NCBI GenBank assembly: GCA_965262665.1
Contig: CBDHFR010000004.1
Span: 1,488,001 to 1,552,000 of the forward strand
Source: CBDBND01 sp965262665
Lineage (GTDB): Bacteria > Pseudomonadota > Alphaproteobacteria > Rhodospirillales > Rhodospirillaceae
Direction: 5' to 3'
Length of the DNA: 64,000 bases
A model generated the notes under the pieces. The model was not told where the DNA came from. It ran no database searches and saw nothing but the letters and a program-made list of their open reading frames with translations. Each line of letters opens with the position of its first letter. The first letter of the stretch is position 1. Positions 8,885 through 17,242 of this stretch are shown here, one piece after another. The position numbers were made by a program, and so were the translations under genes.

Positions 8885-9781
8885 ATGTATAAAGTATTAT
8901 CACAGCCAATGACTGGGATGAAAACGGCGCTCGCTGTTATTGTGATGGTGCTCTGCACTACGCCAATCACGGCGCATGGCCCGGGCGAAAAGTCCGGTGT
9001 CAAGATTATAGTGATTGGTGCAACATCACGCACGGCTGATGAATTGATCCCACAAGCTATATGGCGTGGCCATGACGTCGTTGGCCTGGCGCGGCGGCCG
9101 CAGGCCGTCAGACACGCGGCCCATCCAAATCTGGCCGTGGTTAAGGCGGATGTGAGAGATCAGGATTCTCTCAAAGCTGCCTTCGAAGGACATGAGGGCG
9201 CGGTGGTGATTTCTGTATTTGGATCAAGAAGTGATCCACAGGAAGAAGTTGCGTTTTCAGATTTAATGGCTGTCGGAGTTACCAATATCATTCAAGCCAT
9301 GAAGACAAACGGTATTGGTAGAATTTTTGTCACCAGCTCAGCATCGGTTCAGGAGATGTCCAAGTTTGGTTACAAAGCGGATACACCGAGACCTGATAAT
9401 CTGACCATCCGTTCTGGCCTTTGGTATTATCTGAAGCGCGGCCTCTACAATGATATGGCCGAAATGGAACGGATCGTCCGGGAAAGCAGCATGAACTATG
9501 GCGTGTTGCGCCCCGGATTGATTTTGATTGAACCACCGCGCGGTAATATCAAAGCCGCCGTGAATGTTGAGGCGCCGGGGCAAAGAGTTATTACTTACGC
9601 TGATTTTGCGGCATTTATTCTTGATGCCACCGAAACGGATGCCTACGACAACTCCACAATCGGAGTGTATAGCGACAGACCCATTGAATTCAGCGACACC
9701 GGCATCAATCCTGAAGCGCTGATGGCCCGGCAACGGGAAATTAATCGGCAAATTCGCGAAGAATTGGCCGGACAAGAGTGA
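8885..9781 (+). CDS. Exported NmrA-like Rossmann-fold protein, paralogue 1
   Basis: A 298-residue protein with a Sec-type signal (MKTALAVIVMVLCTTPITAH) and an NAD(P)-binding atypical-SDR/NmrA-like fold. The dinucleotide motif normally GATGxxG reads GATSRTA, lacking the second and third glycines. Later blocks match its paralogue at 16294-17148: GLARRPQAV, NLAVVKADV, SDLM, IFVTSSASVQ, ITYADFAAFILD and STIGVYSDRPIEF. Family members normally bind NADP in the cytoplasm; here both the location and the motif argue against simple catalysis. It is the last gene of the cluster, followed by 178 non-coding bases and repeat copy D. Confidence 0.75.
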   Translation: MYKVLSQPMTGMKTALAVIVMVLCTTPITAHGPGEKSGVKIIVIGATSRTADELIPQAIWRGHDVVGLARRPQAVRHAAHPNLAVVKADVRDQDSLKAAFEGHEGAVVISVFGSRSDPQEEVAFSDLMAVGVTNIIQAMKTNGIGRIFVTSSASVQEMSKFGYKADTPRPDNLTIRSGLWYYLKRGLYNDMAEMERIVRESSMNYGVLRPGLILIEPPRGNIKAAVNVEAPGQRVITYADFAAFILDATETDAYDNSTIGVYSDRPIEFSDTGINPEALMARQREINRQIREELAGQE

Positions 9782-9959
9782 GAAACAGAAAATACAATAG
9801 GCAGCTCTGATTAGACGAGCTGCCCCAAGGGCTTTGCCAGCGAGGTATGGCCATTTTTGTTACATCGTCTTTCTTTGATTCCGCCAACACCGGCTTCCAG
9901 CTGTTTGCCTGACCGTCACGATTGCTAAACAACTCAAACCTCTTGTTTTGGCAATCGGG

Positions 9960-10039
9960 TGTACTTTCCGTAAACCTCATCCGCTTAAACTGAATATGAA
10001 TACTCTGACTCTATGTGGATCGGGTTTTCGGAAGGTACA
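9960..10039. repeat. MITE-like palindromic repeat, copy D
   Basis: 80 bp from TGTACTTTCCGTAAACCTCA to GGGTTTTCGGAAGGTACA. The central part is almost identical to copy C. The right flank reads GGATCG, as beside copy E. It separates the exported-protein cluster from conjugation and transposon debris. Confidence 0.85.
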
Positions 10040-10382
10040 GGATCGAATTGCGTCAAGGCGACCGTATCCGCTGGACCCGCAACGACGCCGGATTTGGCCT
10101 CGTCAACAGACCAGACAGCGGCGGTGAGCGAGGTGAAGGACGGCGGGGTGACGTTTACGCTGGAGGACGGACGGGCGCTCGACATGCGTAACGGGGATCC
10201 GCAACTGCGCCATATCGACCGGGCGTGAGCCTCAACCGTGCATGCGTTTCAGAGCCGCACCCTTGATACCGTGATCGCGGCGATGGAAGCCAACCATCCC
10301 CACCTTACGACCCAGAAAACCCTCTTTGTGGAGACCAGCCGCGCCCGCGCCCGCGTCGCGCGGGATCGAGATGGAGATGTAG
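10040..10382 (+). pseudogene. MobF-type conjugative relaxase/helicase (TraA-like), C-terminal remnant
   Basis: Three pieces in shifting frames match the C-terminal helicase part of TraA/TrwC relaxases: RIELRQGDRIRWTRND (frame 1), VKDGGVTFTLEDGRALDM then DPQLRHIDRA (frame 2), and after a TGA at 10226, ASTVHAFQSRTLDTVIAAME and HPHLTTQKTLFVETSRARAR. The TGA stands where the family has Trp (HIDRAWASTVHAFQ-like), so it is a nonsense change plus at least one frameshift. It is a remnant of a conjugative plasmid or integrative element. Confidence 0.8.
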
Positions 10383-10487
10383 CCGCTCTGTCTTAGTTGT
10401 AAACTTGCGGGACGCTGATTCGCAAAATAGCCTCTTGTGAAACGCGCCGGCGTGCGCCGAGTATACCGACTGCCGTAGCTACTATGC

Positions 10488-10815
10488 AATCGCGCCCAAT
10501 CTGCAAGGCGATCCGAAACCGCTGGCCGCCGATGGGGCTGATCCACTAGTCCGATCGCGGTGTGCAATATGCTTGCGGTGACGACCGCAAACTGCTCGGA
10601 CTCTATGGCGTCAAAGCCGTCATGAGCCGCAAGGGTAATTGCCTCGACCATGGCCCCACGGAGAGCTTTGGCTCTCTCAAGACCAAATTCGTGCACCGCC
10701 CGCACCCGGCGCGAGGCCAGGGCTAGGCTACTAGAGTACATCAAGATCTACTATAACCGACGATGGCGTCACTTAAGTATCGGCTGCTGGACACCGGCAC
10801 ACGCCAGGAGGGACG
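10488..10815 (+). pseudogene. IS3-family OrfB, C-terminal remnant
   Basis: Pieces in several frames read RWPPMGLIH, a stop, SDRGVQYACGDDRKLLGLYG, VKAVMSRKGNCLDHGPTESF, GSLKTKF and then LLEYIKIYYNRRWRHLSIG. Together they are the end of an IS3 DDE domain with at least two frame breaks and a stop. The element ends cannot be located. The 130 bases after it, up to the nuclease gene, hold nothing I recognise. Confidence 0.75.
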
Positions 10816-10949
10816 TGACCATGTCTCAGGCCGCGCAGATAAAAAAAGAACTGGTCAGATTTCAGGGGCAACGTCAGGTCTTGGCAAGGGAGGTTAGCGG
10901 CGCGGACAAGACTTGGACGCAGAAGTCCATGTCCGGGCTTTCATCCTAT

Positions 10950-12191
10950 TTATGGGCCGGGCCTATAGACAAAACTATCGATCAACGCCGCCCTCATGGA
11001 CCACAGTTTCCGCTCCCTTTCATTATCTTGAGGTTCGGGGACATTGTACCACGGCTGTTCATACAGTCCGCTAAGTAGTTGGCGATAGTTATTTGGTTTA
11101 CCAGGGTAAATAGGTGGGTCATTATGATTCGCCTGCGCAGGTGCGAAAAGTTCCAATAGTCCTCTTGCGGATCCGCTGTTTACGGAAACGATCTTATCGG
11201 GGCGGGCCAGGGCAAGAAGACGGGTAGCTACGCCATGAGCAAATCTATTTTCATTCATTATGTTTTCTAGAGCTGTTACGGCCACATCGGGAAAGTCATT
11301 ATCTGGAGCATGAACCACTGAATTTACAGACTCCCGGATTCTGCCCAGAATCGTTTCATGGTCATTTTCATGCGGACGATTAAATACTCCATTGGCTTCG
11401 CCCGCCCCGCTCATATTTCCGAGTAATCCCCAAGTTCCTTTGTCATTGTCAAGCAGTCCCAATAAGATGCGCCTGTCTCTGTTGGTCAATCTTATCCAGT
11501 TATCTAAACGCGCAACACGCTGTCCTTCGCTGATGGTGTGAACGTAGCTGTGCTTTTTTCCGAGAACTGACCAGTCTACCATCTCGACAATCCTCGACTC
11601 ATTGCATCGCTCAAGGGCCGCAACAAATTCGTTCCAGCTACCCACTCCCCTCAGAAAGTCAAGCCTCTCGTTATCGCCGTTCGTCGGTGATTCGACAATG
11701 TATTCCAAATGAATCGAAACCCCTTGCCGCTTCCGACGCGTCCGATAATTTGCGGTCGCATTTGCAGGCAATTCATTGCAATTATCCCACCGACGTTTGA
11801 ACCAAGAGGAGACCGGCCGAACGTTATTGGTCTCGTGAACGACTTCCTCGTTGTTCTCGAAACCCGCTCTTGTGAAGTTTGCGCTACCAATCCATGCGCA
11901 TGATTGTTCTTTTCCCTGGAAGATATAAGTTTTCGGGTGGAACAATTCTTTACGGCCATCAATGAGGCGAAGCTCCCCGATTTCGTGCAACCGGTCCAGC
12001 GCATCGGGGTCCGTCGCATAACCGAATGTTCCGACGATGGCACGAATCTTGATACCCCTTTTGTTTGCAGTACAACAAAGCATCTCCGACGCAGGCCCCA
12101 AAGTTGCCCATGCGGTAGCTATATCGATTCGTTTTGCAAAACGCAGATTTTTCTTAAATTGATTTTGAAGTTTATTGGTTGTTAAAAACAT
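10950..12191 (-). CDS. PLD-superfamily nuclease-like protein
   Basis: A 413-residue protein. The N-terminal 150 residues form a phospholipase-D-type domain: FAKRIDIATAWATLGPASEM, GTFGYATDPDALDRLHE, and an HKD-like motif as FHPKTYIF...WIGSANFTRAGF. His, Lys and the GSxN are present; the Asp usually four residues after Lys is not evident. Such single-HKD proteins act as dimeric nucleases, often in restriction or repair. The remaining 260 residues have no recognisable domain, but the block ATRLLALARPDKIVSVNSG looks conserved. It is the only undamaged gene between 10 and 15 kb. A defence role is inference from family and surroundings. Confidence 0.7.
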   Translation of the reverse strand: MFLTTNKLQNQFKKNLRFAKRIDIATAWATLGPASEMLCCTANKRGIKIRAIVGTFGYATDPDALDRLHEIGELRLIDGRKELFHPKTYIFQGKEQSCAWIGSANFTRAGFENNEEVVHETNNVRPVSSWFKRRWDNCNELPANATANYRTRRKRQGVSIHLEYIVESPTNGDNERLDFLRGVGSWNEFVAALERCNESRIVEMVDWSVLGKKHSYVHTISEGQRVARLDNWIRLTNRDRRILLGLLDNDKGTWGLLGNMSGAGEANGVFNRPHENDHETILGRIRESVNSVVHAPDNDFPDVAVTALENIMNENRFAHGVATRLLALARPDKIVSVNSGSARGLLELFAPAQANHNDPPIYPGKPNNYRQLLSGLYEQPWYNVPEPQDNERERKLWSMRAALIDSFVYRPGP

Positions 12192-12287
12192 TGATCAAAT
12201 TCAGTATACGAAAGCCATTATGAGTGCGGTGAGTCGAAGAACCTGGTGCAGGTACAAATTCGACTATCACCAGCGTCACATGCCGGT

Positions 12288-12914
12288 CAACGGCGGAGCA
12301 AAATCAGCCCAGTTGGGCGGCGTAAAACCAGTCCATTTTATGTGATGCCGAAGGCGTTGTTGCGGGTTGTCCCGGTAGTGCATGGGAGGGACCCGCGCGG
12401 CTTTGCGTAGCGTTTCGTGTGTGCGAAGCGAAGGCGTGTGGGCGGTGCCTGTGTACCCACCGGGTCAACGCTGGCCTCGGTGTTAGATACCGATCAGCTG
12501 CGGCCGGCTGTTTGTTGTTTTCTTCGGCTCTGGTTGAGCCGGTAGCTGTCGCCGTTCATTTCCAGAATATGGACATGGTGGGTCAGGCGATCGAGCAGCG
12601 CGCCGGTCAGGCGCTCGGAACCGAATATTTCCGTCCATTCGTCGAACGGCAAGTTCGAGGTGATGACGATTGCGCCCCGTTCGTAACGTTGGCTGAACAC
12701 TTCGAAGAGGAGTTCGGCGCCGGTCTTTGAGAGCGGCACGAAGCCGAGTTCGTCGATAATCAGCAGGCGGACCTTTGCCAATTGCTTCTGCAACCGCAGC
12801 AACCGCTTCTCATCCCTCGCTTCCATCAGTTCATGGACCAGGGCGGCCGCGGTGGTGAAGCCAACGGCAAGTCCCTTCTGGCAGGCCGCTAAACCGAGGC
12901 CCAGGGCGATGTGC
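12288..12914 (-). mobile_element. IS21-family element, truncated copy 1
   Basis: The istB-side end (GTCAACGGCGGAGCAAAATC, from 12287) and the C-terminal part of istB remain. The left end and istA are gone. It is the inverted counterpart of 14385-14932; both carry the base difference AGCCCAGTTGG where the other two copies have GTCCAGTTGG. Confidence 0.85.
12494..12914 (-). pseudogene. istB: IstB ATPase (IS21 helper), C-terminal part
   Basis: About 140 residues of the IS21 AAA+ helper protein. They start abruptly within HIALGLGLAACQKGLAVGFT and include Walker B LLIIDELGFVPLS, sensor region AIVITSNLPFDEW and the end RLNQSRRKQQTAGRS. The P-loop (GNSGTGKTH in the copy at 54.9 kb) is missing because the sequence diverges upstream of 12914. 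The open frame continues into unrelated sequence up to 13330 by chance. Confidence 0.85.
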
Positions 12915-13369
12915 GGCAACGACGATCCGTCGCTCGTGAAGTCCTCCGGCCGGAACCCGTTGCACGTCACTGTCGCCCGGTCAATCTGCACATCGTCCTG
13001 TGGTGCAGGGTTCCAGGGCGGCCGCTTCCCATGGGTCGGATTGAGAACGATACGTGGCATCGCACCCACCCGCGATGGTCGGCTCTTGGTTAGCCGCTGG
13101 CGGTTTCTGAGTTTGGTAAGTTCCCCAATTGGCTGACTCAGTCGTCTTGAGCCGTCCGCTCGGGACGTGGAATTACCGGTTGAGGGTTCGCTTCCAGTCC
13201 TTTCGGAGAGGGCGAAGCCAAATGTCCTTTTTCGGTTGGCCGCGTTCCATGTGACGGTCGTTTCGCCCCCGGCCCTGGGTGGTTCCGACAACGGTCCAGC
13301 CGGATAGCTGCGCTTGATCCCGCCGGTCATCCCTTTCGAAATCTCCGTCCGTGCAGAACTATAGAAGGT
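12915..13369. other. No gene recognised
   Basis: About 450 bases between the istB fragment and the pRiA4b-type gene remnant. One minus-strand frame is open (fused to istB), but its sequence resembles nothing I know. It is probably rearranged transposon or plasmid debris. Confidence 0.4.
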
Positions 13370-13994
13370 TCATACACCGTTATGACCAACCAGCGGATCT
13401 CGTCGCCGGCGGGCCATGTTCTCCAAGCCCAAACGTGCCCGCGCCGCATCGAAGCCGATCGGGTCGAACGGCCCACCGTACCAGCCGATCATGTCCGGGT
13501 GCCGCTCATGCGTCGGGTCGAGGACCGCCTCCAGGAAATCCATGAACCCGTCCGCACCGCCGATGTCTTCCGGCGGACAGCGCCTCGCTCCATCGACGAA
13601 GGCGGGATATTCCATGCCCGGTTCGCCGTCGCCAATCTCCTCGACGGTCACATCGTGGCGCCAGTTATCGCCGAGGTCGTAGACATAGCTGAACCGCTTT
13701 ACCCCGGACGCGGTCAAGGTGCACAGCTTCAGACCGTCAGCCCCGTAGACCGACCCGCGGTTCGTCGTCGAACTCTCGGAATGACGGATCGCCGTAGCAG
13801 GGGCCATCGATGTCGAATTCCCAGAGGTGCGATGAGGTCCAGCCCATGGTCATCTGGATCGCCTCGTGCAGGGCCTCTAGCGTCATCGACAACGGCACGT
13901 CGATGCGCCGCCAGATCTTCGGTTCCAGCTCTTGCAGCTCAATGCGCAGCCGTGCGATCCGTTCCCTCACCGCTCCGTTCCGTCGATCTTCCAT
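13370..13994 (-). pseudogene. Plasmid pRiA4b ORF-3 family protein, frameshifted
   Basis: From Met 13994 the frame reads RIELQELEPKIWRRIDVPLS, LEALHEAIQMTMGWTSSHLW and EFDIDGPCYGD, the N-terminal half of the pRiA4b ORF-3/TnpR-like fold. Near 13745-13760 the frame shifts. The second half then follows: FSYVYDLGDNWRHDVTVEEI, CPPEDIGGADGFMDFLEAVL and GPFDPIGFDA. Joined it would be about 200 residues, normal for the family. These genes travel with plasmids and transposons; the molecular function is unknown. One frame change separates it from an intact gene, so a sequencing error is possible. Confidence 0.85.
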
Positions 13995-14126
13995 TCTCCG
14001 GAAACGGCTTAAGGACCGGCACCGGTCACTGTCAACCGAGCTATCCTCCGACGGCGTCCTGCCCCGCGGAACCCATCGGTGGTTCGCACAGAACCCGAAG
14101 CATTTCGTAGCGTTGTTTTCAGGCCT

Positions 14127-14208
14127 TGTGCTTTCCGCAAACCTCAACCGCTTAAACTGGATGTAAATCATCATTGAGCTTATGTGGACGGAGTTTTCAG
14201 AAGGGACA
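14127..14208. repeat. MITE-like palindromic repeat, copy E
   Basis: 82 bp from TGTGCTTTCCGCAAACCTCA to GGAGTTTTCAGAAGGGACA. The centre keeps TTAAACTGGATGTAAAT and TTATGTGGAC. More diverged than copies C and D. The right flank is again GGATCG. Confidence 0.8.
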
Positions 14209-14300
14209 GGATCGCGGACATGGGGAAGCGCATCATCTCGGCCAGCTTGTGGGTGATCAGAGCCGGGTCGCGCCGATCCCGGATACACGCGGCTAGCGTA
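14209..14300 (-). pseudogene. IS1380-type transposase scrap
   Basis: About 30 residues on the minus strand read LAACIRDRRDPALITHKLAE and MMRF, resembling the N-terminal region of IS1380-family transposases. It is cut on one side by repeat copy E and on the other by an IstA fragment. Confidence 0.45.
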
Positions 14301-14384
14301 CGTGACACCAAGCACTTGTCGTTGTCATAAAGGATCGATCGCGGCACGCCGCCGAAGAAGGCGAAGGCCTTGTTGTGGCCATGA
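14301..14384 (-). pseudogene. istA: IstA (IS21 transposase) scrap
   Basis: The minus strand reads GHNKAFAFFGGVPRSILYDN and DKCL, identical to part of the istA copy at 48.5 kb. It joins istB at 14384 in opposite orientation, so this is a rearranged junction. Confidence 0.8.
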
Positions 14385-14932
14385 ACTGATGGAAGCGAGG
14401 GATGAGAAGCGGTTGCTGCGGTTGCAGAAGCAATTGGCAAAGGTCCGCCTGCTGATTATCGACGAACTCGGCTTCGTGCCGCTCTCAAAGACCGGCGCCG
14501 AACTCCTCTTCGAAGTGTTCAGCCAACGTTACGAACGGGGCGCAATCGTCATCACCTCGAACTTGCCGTTCGACGAATGGACGGAAATATTCGGTTCCGA
14601 GCGCCTGACCGGCGCGCTGCTCGATCGCCTGACCCACCATGTCCATATTCTGGAAATGAACGGCGACAGCTACCGGCTCAACCAGAGCCGAAGAAAACAA
14701 CAAACAGCCGGCCGCAGCTGATCGGTATCTAACACCGAGGCCAGCGTTGACCCGGTGGGTACACAGGCACCGCCCACACGCCTTCGCTTCGCACACGCGA
14801 AACGCTACGCAAAGCCGCGCGGGTCCCTCCTATGCACTACCGGGACAACCCGCAACAACGCCTTCGGCATCACATAAAATGGACTGGTTTTACGCCGCCC
14901 AACTGGGCTGATTTTGCTCCGCCGTTGACCGG
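14385..14932 (+). mobile_element. istB: IS21-family element, truncated copy 2 (istB end)
   Basis: It holds the last 112 residues of IstB (HELMEARDEKRLLRLQKQLA to AGRS, stop at 14721) and the istB-side terminal region ending CTCCGCCGTTGAC at 14932. Walker B (LLIIDELGF) is present, the P-loop is not. It is an inverted, near-identical copy of 12288-12838. Confidence 0.85.
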
Positions 14933-15001
14933 CTCCAGCCTAGAGAAATCCAGGCCGGACCACAAATGACGGCTCCGTTAAAAGGGTCGCCCTTTAAAAT
15001 G

Positions 15002-16177
15002 TCAGGCAGGTTTGACCCCCATGACGTTGGTGCGGCTGCCCTGTCCCGTGCGATGGCGCACCACTTCAAAGCCGGCGCGACGCATTTCGTTTTCAAAGTC
15101 CGGCGCCAGGTCGGCATATTCCAGCCACCACACTTCTGCATTCCAGCGGTGATTGAACCACGACGAAAACTTACCGTACGGCGCGGTCGGCGGCGGCGCC
15201 GAGGTATAGATGTCCATGGGATACCAGATGCCGCCCGGCCGCAGGGTGCGGAAACTCTCATGAATGATTTCCCGGCCAATTTTCTCGGGGATCTCATGAT
15301 AGAGCAGGAAATTGGTGATGATGTCGAAGTGATTGTCCGGGAACTGGCTGTCTTCGCACAGCTCGTGGGTGTAATGGGTTTCCATGCCGAGATCGACCGA
15401 ACGCATATGGGCGAAGCGGAGCATGGGTGCGCCGATGTCGTTACCCCACACTTCGGCGTCGGGGAATTTCCGTTTGAGCGCTAGGGTCAACTGACCGGAA
15501 CTGCAGCCCTGCTCCAACACACGTTTGACTTTGCCATCCGGTGGCGCCGGAACAGCGTCGGCACGGCCGACCTGCAATTCGTCTCGGTAGTTGCCGTTGC
15601 CAAACTCCACATTGAGGCCGTGATAGTAAATATAACCGGCAAACGGATCGCCCACATACCCACCGGGCTGTAAGTGGATTTCATAGCGGGCAAAATCGGG
15701 AACATGCAAATCGGGCCGTAGTTCGAGTGTGCCCGGCCCTTTTTTCTCGGCCCGTTCCAACTCTTCAAGATATTTGTCGCCATCGGCATGATAGGCATCC
15801 TGTATGGCCGCCCACATGATTTGCTGCGTCGTTTCCCGCGCATGAACGGTGTAAGCCAGCAACGGATCGCTTTCGAGAATCTTGATAATCTCCCGAATGG
15901 GTAAGTCGTTGTTGCGGGGATTGATCCCCTGTTCTCTGAAAATCTGTGCTGCCCGTCGGGACGCGGAGCGAAACACGTCCTCACGCACCCAAGTACGGTA
16001 ACTGGTGTAGTATGCGAGCTCGCTTTCCAGATCGAGACGGGGTAACCGTTCGAACATATCCCAAGCGCCCCGCGGCTCCATGTCGAAGTCCAGTCCTTTG
16101 GCTTCGGCGCGGAGGGTCGGAATGGTCGATGCAATGGCGGCAACCGAGGTGTTTAAAAGTGTGCGGCGGTTCAGCAT
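15002..16177 (-). CDS. Tat-exported SAM-methyltransferase-fold protein
   Basis: A 391-residue protein. I choose Met 16177: it has AGGAAGGG upstream and gives a twin-arginine signal MLNRRTLLNTSVAAIASTIP; the longer frame to 16246 is unlikely. After a helical N-terminal region the class I methyltransferase fold begins at about residue 230 with VLEQGCSSGQLTLALKRKF (motif I; the second glycine of GxGxG is Ser). AEVWGNDIGAPML, FDIITNFLLYHEIPE and LRPGGIWYPMDIY follow. Such enzymes use S-adenosylmethionine in the cytoplasm, so export is unusual. It lies 116 bases downstream of an exported NmrA-like gene on the same strand, probably in one operon. Confidence 0.8.
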   Translation of the reverse strand: MLNRRTLLNTSVAAIASTIPTLRAEAKGLDFDMEPRGAWDMFERLPRLDLESELAYYTSYRTWVREDVFRSASRRAAQIFREQGINPRNNDLPIREIIKILESDPLLAYTVHARETTQQIMWAAIQDAYHADGDKYLEELERAEKKGPGTLELRPDLHVPDFARYEIHLQPGGYVGDPFAGYIYYHGLNVEFGNGNYRDELQVGRADAVPAPPDGKVKRVLEQGCSSGQLTLALKRKFPDAEVWGNDIGAPMLRFAHMRSVDLGMETHYTHELCEDSQFPDNHFDIITNFLLYHEIPEKIGREIIHESFRTLRPGGIWYPMDIYTSAPPPTAPYGKFSSWFNHRWNAEVWWLEYADLAPDFENEMRRAGFEVVRHRTGQGSRTNVMGVKPA

Positions 16178-16293
16178 GGTGAGCCCTTCCTCATTATAAT
16201 CGGCGGGACGATATAAAGAGTACGCCTGTCGAGGCGTTGTGAACACCGGTTTCTCAATATGATACCGTCTAGCGAAGAGCCGAGACGCAAGGA

Positions 16294-17148
16294 TTACAGG
16301 TCTGCTTCGACCTGTTCTCTGACCCGCTTCATCTTTTCCATTTCCGCCTGGAAATCCACATTGCCGCCCCAGTCGATGGTGCGCTCCCCATACACACCCA
16401 CAGTCGAACCGAGGTATTGGTCGGACTCTAGTTGGTCGAGTATGAAGGCAGAGAAATCGGTATAACTGATCAGTCGGCGGCTTGGTGTATCCACATCAAC
16501 GGCCACTTGGGTGTCGTAGCGCCGGCGTTCCTGCAGCAACTGGCAGGGGCGCAGCACAATGACATCGAGACCGCTGGCATGGGCCACATCTTCCATCAGC
16601 CGCATGTCCCGGTAGATGCCCCGCATGTTCCACATCCATTTTTGGGTGAGCGGGACACCGACGGGTTCGGTTTCAGGAATCTTGCGCTGCACCGAGGTGG
16701 AGCTGGTGGCAAACAGACGCGTGTTCCCTTTCGCCTTCATCGCTTCAATGATGTTGGCCGTGCCCTTGGACATGAGATCGGATTCCGGGATTTCTATTTC
16801 CGGCGTGGTGCGCGGGCCGTAAACGGAAACGACAATTTCCTCGCCGGTCATGACCGCCTTGAGGGACTCAACGTCGTAGACATCTCCCTTCACCACGGTG
16901 AGGTTCTCATGCGCGATCTTGACCGCGTGTGGCCGGCGAGCCAGACCGATGACTTCATGGCCGGCTTCCAATGCCATGGGGATGAAATCTTCCGACGTGC
17001 CCGTCGTCGCACCGATGACCAGGACTTTAAGGCCGTTCTTTTCGACCGCTTGAACAGGCTGGTGACCCCAAACCGTTAGACTAAAGACCAAACTGACCAT
17101 AACGAACCGGCGGGTCATACCAGTTCGAATCATTGCCAATTTTGTCAT
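16294..17148 (-). CDS. Exported NmrA-like Rossmann-fold protein, paralogue 2
   Basis: A 284-residue protein. The start at 17148 follows GGGAGG by nine bases and gives the signal MTRRFVMVSLVFSLTVWGHQ, cut after VQA; a Tat-like RR is present. The fold is NAD(P)-binding atypical SDR. The glycine motif reads GATTGTS instead of GATGxxG. It matches the protein at 8885-9781 block by block: GLARRPHAV, NLTVVKGDV, SDLMSKGTANIIEAMKAKG, LFATSSTSVQ, ISYTDFSAFILD and GVYGERTIDW. It is the first gene of a two-gene minus-strand operon with the exported methyltransferase-like protein. Substrate and cofactor use are unknown. Confidence 0.78.
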   Translation of the reverse strand: MTKLAMIRTGMTRRFVMVSLVFSLTVWGHQPVQAVEKNGLKVLVIGATTGTSEDFIPMALEAGHEVIGLARRPHAVKIAHENLTVVKGDVYDVESLKAVMTGEEIVVSVYGPRTTPEIEIPESDLMSKGTANIIEAMKAKGNTRLFATSSTSVQRKIPETEPVGVPLTQKWMWNMRGIYRDMRLMEDVAHASGLDVIVLRPCQLLQERRRYDTQVAVDVDTPSRRLISYTDFSAFILDQLESDQYLGSTVGVYGERTIDWGGNVDFQAEMEKMKRVREQVEADL

Positions 17149-17242
17149 TGCGCAAACCTCCCTTTTATTCCGGTCATCTTAAGCCAAGGAGGTGGGAGTC
17201 AAAATCAAAGCAGTGAATGCGTTCGTATGGTGTTCCCAGTTC

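Noticed and set aside
10232..10744. 170-residue minus-strand open frame
   Set aside because: Antisense to recognisable relaxase and IS3 OrfB remnants on the plus strand.
12494..13330. 278-residue IstB as a complete gene
   Set aside because: Only the C-terminal 140 residues match IstB; the N-terminal half of the frame is unrelated and lacks the P-loop.
4111..14208. Palindromic repeats as a CRISPR array or integron attC sites
   Set aside because: Copies are kilobases apart, not regularly spaced, and lack cas genes. The ends do not have attC core sites and no integron integrase is present.
12419..14796. Repeated 103-residue open frames opposite istB (also 54398-54709)
   Set aside because: They are antisense to the conserved IstB coding sequence and carry no recognisable protein pattern.
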